DNA of 64,000 nt from Saccharicrinis aurantiacus. Lineage in GTDB: Bacteria; Bacteroidota; Bacteroidia; Bacteroidales; Marinilabiliaceae. The stretch's first letter is position 1, and the number at the start of each line of letters is the position of its first letter. This document shows, in pieces, positions 1 through 7,292 of this stretch. A model generated the notes under the pieces. It was given only the letters and a program-made list of their open reading frames with translations. It was not told where the DNA came from and did not search any database. The stretch is from assembly GCF_001660705.2 (NCBI RefSeq), contig NZ_LYBV02000001.1:303032-367031 (forward strand), in the 5' to 3' direction. Both the position numbers and the translations under genes were made by a program.

Positions 1-1
1 G

Positions 2-1171
2 AGTAACTTTTTTATTCACGATGAGCTATGGGTTAATATGTATAATACAAATACATGTAATGTTTTGGGCGAAGCATTTGCTCCTAAAAGTAATAAGGGG
101 ATGGATAAAATGGAGCCTGTTATGTTTGAGCGTACTTATGCAAAAGGGCGTTCGTTTAATCTGATTTTGGGGCACAATGAGCAGGTGATGAAAAACATCG
201 GGTTTAAAACCTTGCTTTTACGTGGTGCAGAATGGGCCGCCACCGGAAAGGTAAAACAAGCTATCCCAGATGAACTTAAAGCCCCAAGCGCTTATACCAA
301 ATTATCTTGGAAGAAAGAGAAAAGTAGTTTATCATTAATGAATAACGAGAGGGTAGTTTGGCAGTACAATCTTGATGTGGATGAGGGGAAGCCTTATTTT
401 CATCCGCTTTCAACTTCTGATGGAACATTGTTAACAGCGCTAAAGCCATTAGATCACCCTTGGCATAGAGGAATATGGCACTCTTGGAAATATATTAACG
501 GAATAAACTACTGGGAAGAAGACCGCAAAACAGGTATATCAGAAGGTACTACCGAGATAAAAACAGTATCCTATACAAAAACAAAACAGTTTGGTGCTGA
601 ATTCAAATTAAGTATTGGATTTCATTTACCAGGCGAAGCTGATATTCTGCGAGAAGATCGTATCATAAAAGTATCACCTCCTGATGAAAATGGAAATTAT
701 TATATCGATTGGCAAAGCACAAGCATCGCTATGGCGGATGAGGTAGTTTTGGATAGAACACCAATTTTAGGTGAAGATAAGGGCAAAGCCTTTGGTGGAT
801 ATGCGGGTTTTTCAGCTCGTTTAAATACCCAACTGAGCAATGTGGTGGCTATTAACGATAAATCAGAACAGAATAACTTACATGGTAGCACTTCAAAATG
901 GATTAATTTTCAGATGAAGAGTGTATTAGGAAAGCCAGCATCTTTGGTGATTCTCGACCATCCTGAGAATATGAATCATCCCAATAAATGGTATATCACA
1001 ATCAATCCAGAAGTGCCTTTTTATTATTTCAGTCCGGCAGTGCTGTTTAGCAACAAACTTGTACTAAAGAAAGGAGAAAAATTCACACTAAAATATCGAT
1101 TATTAGTGAATAATAAAGACTTAAGCCAACATCATATTCAGCAGATTTATGATGAATACGTGTTACAATAA
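2..1171 (+). CDS. ThuA-DUF6807 (PmoA-like) fusion protein, 5'-partial
   Basis: The reading frame stays open to the window edge, so the ATG at 38 is internal and the gene begins upstream. The first ~75 visible residues match the C-terminal end of a ThuA (trehalose-utilisation, glutamine-amidotransferase-like) domain: a HDEL(W) segment, then YAKGR, LGHN and a final RGAEWAATG. A DUF6807 (PmoA) domain follows, with the conserved DHPWHRGIWHSW stretch and a C-terminal YYFSPAVLF-type strand. DUF6807 is a beta-rich family common in Bacteroidota and Planctomycetota carbohydrate loci; its biochemical role is not settled. The gene is followed by an isomerase/epimerase and a Gfo/Idh oxidoreductase on the same strand, suggesting a sugar oxidation or keto-sugar module (inference). 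The N-terminus, including any signal peptide, is outside the window. Confidence 0.8.
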   Translation, partial: SNFFIHDELWVNMYNTNTCNVLGEAFAPKSNKGMDKMEPVMFERTYAKGRSFNLILGHNEQVMKNIGFKTLLLRGAEWAATGKVKQAIPDELKAPSAYTKLSWKKEKSSLSLMNNERVVWQYNLDVDEGKPYFHPLSTSDGTLLTALKPLDHPWHRGIWHSWKYINGINYWEEDRKTGISEGTTEIKTVSYTKTKQFGAEFKLSIGFHLPGEADILREDRIIKVSPPDENGNYYIDWQSTSIAMADEVVLDRTPILGEDKGKAFGGYAGFSARLNTQLSNVVAINDKSEQNNLHGSTSKWINFQMKSVLGKPASLVILDHPENMNHPNKWYITINPEVPFYYFSPAVLFSNKLVLKKGEKFTLKYRLLVNNKDLSQHHIQQIYDEYVLQ

Positions 1172-1255
1172 AAAAATCTACATCAGTAAACCATTAGTAA
1201 TTATTAAGTTTTACTGCTCTACTATTAAAACTCAAATCAATTTAAATTTATTTCT

Positions 1256-2104
1256 ATGGCAATTAAAGTAGGATGTTTTGCGTTAATTAACCCTTTTAGC
1301 AAACTCGATGCGCAGATCGACCAGATAAAGGAATGGGGCTTTTCAAGTGCCGATTTAACAGATAATTCGGACGGTGCTTGTTTAGGTGCCGAGTATGGAT
1401 TTACCGCTTTGGCTAGCCTTGATGCCAATCCATTTGATGTAAAACGCATGTTCCAGGAGAGAGACCTGTCCTTATCAAGTATTTGTGCGCATGCCAATTT
1501 GTTAGATCCAACAGCTCCATCGCGCTATGGTACTGCACAATTAATTAAGGCGGTAAAAATGGCGGGTGCCATTGGAGTTAAGCATGTAATAACAGCAGAA
1601 GGAGATGCTAAAACACCATTTGGTAAGAACCTTACGGTATCAGAATCGATCTTTTCAATAACAGAAAAATTATACGAACCCTTAAAGTTTGCCGAAGATT
1701 ATGGCGTTAAAATTCTTTTAGAACCCCATGGTCATATTACTGATTCCGTTGATTTGATGAGTGATGTACTAGATCGTTGTAACTCCGATGCTTTAGGTAT
1801 TAACCTAGATACAGGTAACCTATGGTTAGGAGGAGGGGAATCCTTAGAAATGATTGAGAAACTAGGTTCTAAAATTGAACATGTACATTGGAAAGATCTG
1901 CCAGAGGAGATGATAGAGCAGAGAGGCAAAGTTTATGGTTGCGGCATGTCAGCTACCGCCTTGGGTGATGGGGTCATCGATATCAAATCCATTTATCAGG
2001 CACTTGTAAAATCGGGGTTTGATGGTTATACAACCCTTGAAATTGCGGGTGAAGAAGCTGTTTTAAAAAGCTTTCAGTTTTTGAAAAATCTAGGTGCTAT
2101 TTAA
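1256..2104 (+). CDS. Sugar phosphate isomerase/epimerase (xylose isomerase-like TIM barrel)
   Basis: A 282-aa protein of the AP-endonuclease-2/xylose-isomerase-like TIM-barrel family, which binds a divalent metal and acts on sugars, keto-sugars or inositols. The likely metal ligands are visible in order: Glu156 (LLEPHG), Asp185 (NLDTGN), His211 (HVHWKD) and Glu262 (TLEIAG). There is no signal peptide, so it is probably cytoplasmic. It starts at an ATG preceded by an A/T-rich leader, as is usual in Bacteroidota, and ends 18 nt before the Gfo/Idh gene, so the two are probably co-transcribed. In Bacteroidota this pairing (TIM-barrel enzyme plus Gfo/Idh plus DUF6807/ThuA) is associated with oxidised-sugar metabolism. 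The exact substrate cannot be read from the sequence. Confidence 0.85.
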   Translation: MAIKVGCFALINPFSKLDAQIDQIKEWGFSSADLTDNSDGACLGAEYGFTALASLDANPFDVKRMFQERDLSLSSICAHANLLDPTAPSRYGTAQLIKAVKMAGAIGVKHVITAEGDAKTPFGKNLTVSESIFSITEKLYEPLKFAEDYGVKILLEPHGHITDSVDLMSDVLDRCNSDALGINLDTGNLWLGGGESLEMIEKLGSKIEHVHWKDLPEEMIEQRGKVYGCGMSATALGDGVIDIKSIYQALVKSGFDGYTTLEIAGEEAVLKSFQFLKNLGAI

Positions 2105-2122
2105 TTATAAAGAACAATTGAT

Positions 2123-3505
2123 ATGACTATTAACGGAAAGAATATTTCAAGAAGAAATTTTATTAGAAATACCGGAATTATTGCAGCAAGTACTGCGATA
2201 ATTCCTTCAATTTTTAGTTCGTGTAATACAAAAAAGAAATCGATTAACGGAAAAGTTAACGTGGCTTCAATCGGTGTTGGTGGCCGAGGAAGTAACCATG
2301 TTGTGGGAGTTCTAAAGTTGGCAGCTATTGCCCAATTGGTTGCTGTTTGCGATCCGTATGAAGATAGAAGAACAGTTAAAGCTCAAAAGGTAAATGAGTT
2401 TTATGCAAAGCAAAAAGGTTTAACATCTTATAAGGGATGTAAGGCATATAATCATTTTCAAGATGTTTTAGATAGAGAGGATGTGGATGCTGTTGTTATT
2501 TCAACACCCGACCATTGGCATGTGCCAATCGCTATTGCTGCTGCTAAAGCGGGAAAGCATGTATATCTTGAAAAACCAGTTGGACTTAGTATTCCGCAAG
2601 GTCAGAAACTGCGAGAGGCAATTAATGATAGTGGTGTAGTATTTCAATATGGCACGCAACAGCGTTCTGGTAAAAATTTTAGGCACGCCTGTGAACTTAC
2701 GCGAAATGAAGTGATAGGTAAACTTGAGCGTATTGAAGCCTGGTGCGATAGTGGTAAAAATAATTTTGCACCTATACCAACTGAAGCGGAAGCTATTCCT
2801 GCAGGGTTTGATTACGATTTATGGCAAGGGCCAGCATTAAAACGCCCGTATTCAAAAGTCAGGGCCTCAAATAAAGGCGCATGGTTTATTGATGATTATG
2901 CTATTGGTTTTGTAGCTGGATGGGGTGCACATCCTTTAGATATTGCTCAGTGGGGAAATAACACTGATGAAACTAGTCCAATAGAATACTCCGGTACAGG
3001 AAGTTTCTTTGCCGAGGATAACATTTTTAATACCATGAATTCTTGGGATATTCATGCAAAGTATGCCAATGGGGTTGATATGCACTTTTGTAGTTACGAT
3101 GTGGCCAAGCCTATTGTGAGCAAGTATAGACCTTTTATGGGACATGGAACCACATTTTTTGGCAGTAAAGGCTGGGTAAGTGTTGATAGAAAAGGAGTTC
3201 ATGTTAGTAATTCCGAGTGGCTAAATCACCAATTTACGGAAGGTGATATTAGATTAGTTAAAAGTTCTGATCATATGCGAAATTTTATTGAGGCCATTAA
3301 AAATGGGACGCCAACAGTTAGTCCTATTGAATCGGCTATTCGATCGGATACCATTAGCCATTTATGTGATATTTTAGTGCGTTCAGGAGAGGGTTCGTTA
3401 AAATGGAATCCTGAAGCAGAGAGAATTGTAAATCCAACATCCAAAATTACTTCATTATTTACCAAAGAAAGCAGAAGTCCTTATGGGGATATTTTGAACG
3501 GATAA
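2123..3505 (+). CDS. Gfo/Idh/MocA family oxidoreductase, Tat-exported, possible lipoprotein
   Basis: A 460-aa NAD(P)-dependent oxidoreductase. The N-terminus carries a twin-arginine motif (SRRNFIR, residues 9-15), a hydrophobic stretch and a lipobox-like IFSSC ending at Cys34. Export as a folded, cofactor-loaded enzyme and lipid anchoring are therefore likely. The Rossmann glycine motif GVGGRG lies at 51-56, and the family's EKP motif at 150-152 (YLEKPVG), whose Lys is usually catalytic. C-terminal DHMRNFIEAIKNG is typical of the family. It is the last gene of the operon and is followed by a strong bidirectional hairpin. Family members oxidise or epimerise sugar hydroxyls; with the upstream isomerase it may act on a glycoside or monosaccharide in the periplasm (inference). 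Confidence 0.88.
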   Translation: MTINGKNISRRNFIRNTGIIAASTAIIPSIFSSCNTKKKSINGKVNVASIGVGGRGSNHVVGVLKLAAIAQLVAVCDPYEDRRTVKAQKVNEFYAKQKGLTSYKGCKAYNHFQDVLDREDVDAVVISTPDHWHVPIAIAAAKAGKHVYLEKPVGLSIPQGQKLREAINDSGVVFQYGTQQRSGKNFRHACELTRNEVIGKLERIEAWCDSGKNNFAPIPTEAEAIPAGFDYDLWQGPALKRPYSKVRASNKGAWFIDDYAIGFVAGWGAHPLDIAQWGNNTDETSPIEYSGTGSFFAEDNIFNTMNSWDIHAKYANGVDMHFCSYDVAKPIVSKYRPFMGHGTTFFGSKGWVSVDRKGVHVSNSEWLNHQFTEGDIRLVKSSDHMRNFIEAIKNGTPTVSPIESAIRSDTISHLCDILVRSGEGSLKWNPEAERIVNPTSKITSLFTKESRSPYGDILNG

Positions 3506-3600
3506 TTGATAGAAATCAATGGCACAAAAGTTTTCGAAAAAACTATTGTTGTGCTTTTTCAAGCTAGTGCCATTTTTATCAAGCATAGTAAGGAAGGCAA

Positions 3601-3643
3601 AAAAAGAGGCTGAATCATTCTATATTGAGACAGCCTCTTTTTT
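3601..3643. terminator. Bidirectional rho-independent terminator
   Basis: The 12-nt arm AAAAAGAGGCTG pairs with CAGCCTCTTTTT across an 18-nt loop. The A-tract and T-tract flank the stem on both sides, so it can stop both the plus-strand sugar operon and the minus-strand metal operon. Confidence 0.85.
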
Positions 3644-3658
3644 CAATTTATATGGTAG

Positions 3659-3955
3659 TTACCCCTTCTTAGCTGGTACAACTTTAGTTTCGTAACCCAA
3701 CTTTTCAAGTGCTTTTTTAAGCTTATCGCTATCGGTTTTATCGTCGCGGTATTTAATTTTAACCAATTTGGTAGGAATATCTACTTGAATAGACTTAACG
3801 CCTTTCTCGTAAGAAATATTCTTCATTATTTTTTCTTTACAATCGTGGCAATCAATACTGCACTCGTAAGTTACTTGTTTAACAGTTCCCTTTTCTTTTG
3901 CGCTTACAAGGTTAACGCTAAGTGTAAATAGTAATACTAATAGTAAATTTTTCAT
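3659..3955 (-). CDS. Periplasmic heavy-metal-associated (HMA) domain protein
   Basis: A 98-aa protein with an N-terminal signal peptide (cleavage near VSA-KE, residue ~19) and one ferredoxin-like HMA domain. The expected metal-binding loop carries Cys32, Cys36 and Cys39 (CSIDCHDC) instead of the usual CxxC, which gives an extra thiol. The closing GYETKVV strand is typical of the fold. It lies just downstream of a TonB-dependent receptor gene that also carries a Cys cluster, so a periplasmic metal-carrier role (copper or another soft metal) is likely. The spacing from the receptor (42 nt) suggests a shared transcript. The metal identity is inference. Confidence 0.82.
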   Translation of the reverse strand: MKNLLLVLLFTLSVNLVSAKEKGTVKQVTYECSIDCHDCKEKIMKNISYEKGVKSIQVDIPTKLVKIKYRDDKTDSDKLKKALEKLGYETKVVPAKKG

Positions 3956-3997
3956 TGATTTATTATTTTATTAGTTATTATTTTAATGTCTTAAAGT

Positions 3998-6211
3998 CTA
4001 TTTTCCAATAATATACTTAACGCCTACATAGGCCATTGCACCATATAAAGGAGCATAAATTCTGCTGGCATCAAAATCAGACCCAAATGGACTATCCGCA
4101 GCAATAATAGCATTTTTTTGAGTGTAACTACCTAAATTCTCGCCTCCAACATAGAAACTCCAATTTTTATAATTCTTGGTAATTTGAGCCAATAAAACCA
4201 CATAGCTTTCTGATCTATCTTCGCGTTGATTTTCAATGGCATTATCTTGGGTTGATGGCAAACGCTGATCGCCATTAAATTGCGCGGTAAAATCAAATTG
4301 CCATTTATCCATATTAGTTCGGTACGATGCCGAAATCAAGCCTTTGTATTTATTAGTAAACGGCGTTTCTTGCAATTCGCCATTAAAAGTACTTTGTACA
4401 TCGTTATATCGGTAAGCAGCACTCAAGTCAAAGCGATTAAAGAGTTCGTAACTAGCTTCAATCTGGTAAATATTTGAGAATGATTCTCCATTTAAGTTAT
4501 AAAAATGTATCTCGTGTGTGTTCTGATCCATATCTACAATTAACTGATTCTGAAAATCGGTTCTATAATACTCAACACTTACATTAATATGCTTTTCACC
4601 CACAGGTATCTCGCTTACCATGCTTAGTCCATAATTCCAAGCCTCCTCTTGTTTTAAATTTTCATCAAAATTAAAAGATTTTGAACTGGCCATGTATTTC
4701 GAGTTTTCACCAATAGCATCAGGTGTTCTGTAGCCCTTTCCGGCACTTGCTCTAAAGGTTATATGCTCCGTGGCATTGTATTTTGCATGAACACGCGGCG
4801 TTATAAAGCTACCGTGTAGCGTACTATAATCGTAACGCAAACCAGCTAAAAAAGAAAAGTTCTCACTCGGAATGTAGTTGTACTCTGCAAATACACCTGT
4901 GGTAGTTTCTTCATAACCCACATTATCTCTCGAACCATTGTAAATAGCATCATTATTATCGTACACCACACTTAAACCCGTGTTGTAGGTATGTCGTGTG
5001 TCGCCAATATACGATTGAAAAATAATGTTGGCATAAGCATTCTGTTGCAGCACATCATAAGTATCGTTACCATAATACGAATTTCTATCAAAGTAATTGT
5101 ACGAAAATATTGTACCCAAGCTGGTAGCCTCTCTATCGAATATATAACCATTTTTGGCATAAGCCGAAAAACGTTCCACATCAACATAAATACCATATAA
5201 ATCGCTGTCGTTAAACGCGTAATTGTTATGATTGTATCCAACCTGTCCACCTTCTCTTTTTTCGTTGAGGTATGAAAAACCAAATTTAGAACTGAAGTGA
5301 TCGCTATCGTAATTCCACTGATTCATAAAAGTGGTCATCTGCGACATCGGCTTATCCAAAAAGCCATCGTTATTCAAATCCATTTCGCGGAAATTGCCAT
5401 TGGTATGTGCCATTATCGAGGTACTCCATTTCTCATTTAAATCAAAAGAATATCCAAAGTTTAGCTCCGCTTTGCCATCCAAATTCCCATAAGTGTAAAC
5501 ATGCAAACGTTCCTTACCATCAGGTTCTTTTAACTGAATATTTATCTGACCAGTGATTGATTCGTAGCCATTTTTAACGGCTGCCGTTCCCTTCGAAACC
5601 TGCAAACCTTCCATCCATGTACCCGGAAAATATTCTAAACCAAATGCCGTTTCCGCCCCTCTTAGGGTAGGAATATTGCCCATGGCTATTTGCGAATAGC
5701 GACCCGATAATCCCAAAAGCTGAATTTGCTTCACGCCAGTAACGGCATCGGCAAAAGCCACATCAACCGAAGCATTTGTTTCAAAACTTTCCGATAAATT
5801 ACAGCAAGCACAGCGTTCCAGCTCCTTACCCGATATATTCTGCACCATACGCGGACTAAGCTTTGAAATACTCTGTGCAGCCGTTCTGTGTGTTACCGTT
5901 ACCTCTTCAATATCCGCACCCTGATTTAAATAAACCGTAATGGGTTTATGGCTATTAATTTCTAGCGTATCGTTTTGGTAACCTACAAAACTAAAAACCA
6001 AAAGGTTTGTATTTTCAGGTGCATGTGGTACCTCAAATTTGCCATCAGCATTTGTAATTGAGCCCGTTGTACTACCCGCCCAATAAACGTTAACACCTAT
6101 AAGTGGCAATTCTTTATTGTCTTTTTTCTCAAGTACCTTGCCTTTATAGTCTTCGGCATATACCGAAAACGAAAAAAGTACAATACTCAATGTTATAATA
6201 GATTTAAGCAT
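3998..6211 (-). CDS. TonB-dependent outer-membrane receptor, probable metal or metal-complex receptor
   Basis: A 737-aa receptor. It starts with a signal peptide (cut near VYA-ED), followed by a CarboxypepD-regulatory-like beta-sandwich domain (about residues 22-100, ending in GQNDTLEIN-type strands), then a plug domain and a TonB-type beta-barrel ending in GVKYIIGK. A Cys cluster (CACC) occurs at the start of the plug, right after the Arg-Met-Val-Gln segment, where most receptors have none. This, together with the neighbouring HMA, HYC_CC_PP and FeoAB genes, points to transport of a transition metal or its complex. No SusD partner is present, so a glycan receptor is unlikely. The substrate is not determined by sequence. 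Confidence 0.85.
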   Translation of the reverse strand: MLKSIITLSIVLFSFSVYAEDYKGKVLEKKDNKELPLIGVNVYWAGSTTGSITNADGKFEVPHAPENTNLLVFSFVGYQNDTLEINSHKPITVYLNQGADIEEVTVTHRTAAQSISKLSPRMVQNISGKELERCACCNLSESFETNASVDVAFADAVTGVKQIQLLGLSGRYSQIAMGNIPTLRGAETAFGLEYFPGTWMEGLQVSKGTAAVKNGYESITGQINIQLKEPDGKERLHVYTYGNLDGKAELNFGYSFDLNEKWSTSIMAHTNGNFREMDLNNDGFLDKPMSQMTTFMNQWNYDSDHFSSKFGFSYLNEKREGGQVGYNHNNYAFNDSDLYGIYVDVERFSAYAKNGYIFDREATSLGTIFSYNYFDRNSYYGNDTYDVLQQNAYANIIFQSYIGDTRHTYNTGLSVVYDNNDAIYNGSRDNVGYEETTTGVFAEYNYIPSENFSFLAGLRYDYSTLHGSFITPRVHAKYNATEHITFRASAGKGYRTPDAIGENSKYMASSKSFNFDENLKQEEAWNYGLSMVSEIPVGEKHINVSVEYYRTDFQNQLIVDMDQNTHEIHFYNLNGESFSNIYQIEASYELFNRFDLSAAYRYNDVQSTFNGELQETPFTNKYKGLISASYRTNMDKWQFDFTAQFNGDQRLPSTQDNAIENQREDRSESYVVLLAQITKNYKNWSFYVGGENLGSYTQKNAIIAADSPFGSDFDASRIYAPLYGAMAYVGVKYIIGK

Positions 6212-6264
6212 TTTGCTAATAAGTTTTATGTGGTTAAAATCTCCTCTGTTTTTAGAAACCTGTT

Positions 6265-6350
6265 AGGGGCTTCCCCTGTGGGGCGGGCTATCCGCTATAT
6301 CTTTGTTTCGCCCAAAGGGCTCACAAAGGATGCCGCTTCTATCCCTAAGC
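6265..6350. repeat. Palindromic intergenic repeat element, copy 1
   Basis: This GC-rich block lies in the 326-bp gap between the TonB receptor and the HYC_CC_PP gene and stands out from the AT-rich surroundings. It contains GGGCTATCCGCTATA, then a hairpin (CTTTGT/ACAAAG enclosing GCCC/GGGC), then GGATGCCGCTTCTATCCC. The same wording recurs at 60422-60571, so it belongs to a dispersed REP-like family. The rest of the gap holds two small hairpins (ATACCAAC/GTTGGTAT at 6476-6502, GTAACAC/GTGTTAC at 6507-6525) and no gene. Confidence 0.65.
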
Positions 6351-6537
6351 CAAATCCCACTCTAATACCAACTATTACCATTAATAATTTTAAAATCACT
6401 TTACGGTAAAATCAGTGTAATACAGAAAAAAATAAATAGAATATCCCCTTCGCATAATTATATGCATAGGTTGTTATACCAACCATAGAAGTGTGTTGGT
6501 ATTTCTGTAACACAGCACGTGTTACCTCATAAAATAA

Positions 6538-7020
6538 TTAGCAGTAAACTTTAAATGTATTCAGGTAGGTTACCAAATCACGACCGTAAATCGGAATAGG
6601 TTTATGTTCCTTAAAATTGTAATACTGAGAATTGTTTTGAGTAACAATCTCGCTTCTTAATTCTAATTTAATATTCTCAAATGGCAATTCGAGAGTTGAA
6701 GGCTCAATAGCTATTTCCTCGTTAGAAAAAGAAAGAGGAATATCCAGCTTAGCCGTTTTGCTGTTAGTTTGGTGATCATCACAACACTTATCTTCTTCAT
6801 GAACAGTACAGCAGTCAGCACACGTGTGTAAATCTTCGTGTATTTTATGATGTGCTGATTCAGAACAACTCTCAGCCGTAGAATCTACATAAACGCTTAC
6901 CACAACCTCGTTAGAGTATTGGCAAAAATGGTAATACATTACCATACCACTAGTACTTACTAAAAATAAGCCCAGCAATAAAAATGCAATACCTCGTTTT
7001 ATTAAATTCTTAAAAGCCAT
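6538..7020 (-). CDS. HYC_CC_PP family protein (His/Cys-rich, exported)
   Basis: A 160-aa protein starting at the ATG at 7020; a TTG two codons upstream is less likely. It has a signal/anchor segment (about residues 8-28), then the HFC triad (His31-Phe-Cys33), a central His/Cys-rich stretch with CC pairs near residues 70-71 and 79-80, and a C-terminal KPIPIYGRDL segment. These are the hallmarks of the HYC_CC_PP family, named for these conserved residues and typically found beside TonB-dependent receptors in Bacteroidota. The density of His, Cys and acidic residues indicates metal binding in the periplasm. Its position between the receptor and FeoAB supports a metal uptake or sensing role, but its mechanism is not established. 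Confidence 0.75.
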   Translation of the reverse strand: MAFKNLIKRGIAFLLLGLFLVSTSGMVMYYHFCQYSNEVVVSVYVDSTAESCSESAHHKIHEDLHTCADCCTVHEEDKCCDDHQTNSKTAKLDIPLSFSNEEIAIEPSTLELPFENIKLELRSEIVTQNNSQYYNFKEHKPIPIYGRDLVTYLNTFKVYC

Positions 7021-7065
7021 ATACAAATATCCTAATTTTCAGCTTTGATTAGTGTTATCAACTTG

Positions 7066-7290
7066 TTAATGTGATTTTGTTTTAGCGATTTCCCACTTTC
7101 GCGATTCGTATTTATGCGATTTTTTCACCTCCTGAAGTAATTCTGTTTTAGCTGAGCATCCTGAACATCCACCGCCACAGCTCAAACTAGTTTTGCTTAT
7201 AAAGCTGTTATAAATAACTTTTCCAAACGAAATAGCTACGTAAATAAAGGCTCCTAAAACACTAATTCCGGTTAATATATCTTGTATCAT
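7066..7290 (-). CDS. FeoB-associated Cys-rich membrane protein
   Basis: A 74-aa protein. I take the ATG at 7290, which lies 2 nt after the feoB stop codon; an in-frame start further upstream would overlap feoB by about 90 nt. The N-terminus is one transmembrane helix (about residues 3-25), followed by SCGGGCSGC, a compact cysteine motif, and a basic tail. This matches the small FeoB-associated Cys-rich membrane proteins encoded after feoB in many bacteria (sometimes called FeoC-like although unrelated to enterobacterial FeoC). The role is presumed to be assisting or regulating ferrous iron transport, perhaps by binding iron. Confidence 0.8.
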   Translation of the reverse strand: MIQDILTGISVLGAFIYVAISFGKVIYNSFISKTSLSCGGGCSGCSAKTELLQEVKKSHKYESRKWEIAKTKSH

Positions 7291-7292
7291 AA

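Noticed and set aside
4972..5283. An alternative minus-strand frame inside the TonB receptor gene
   Set aside because: It overlaps the receptor in another frame and has no recognisable protein features.
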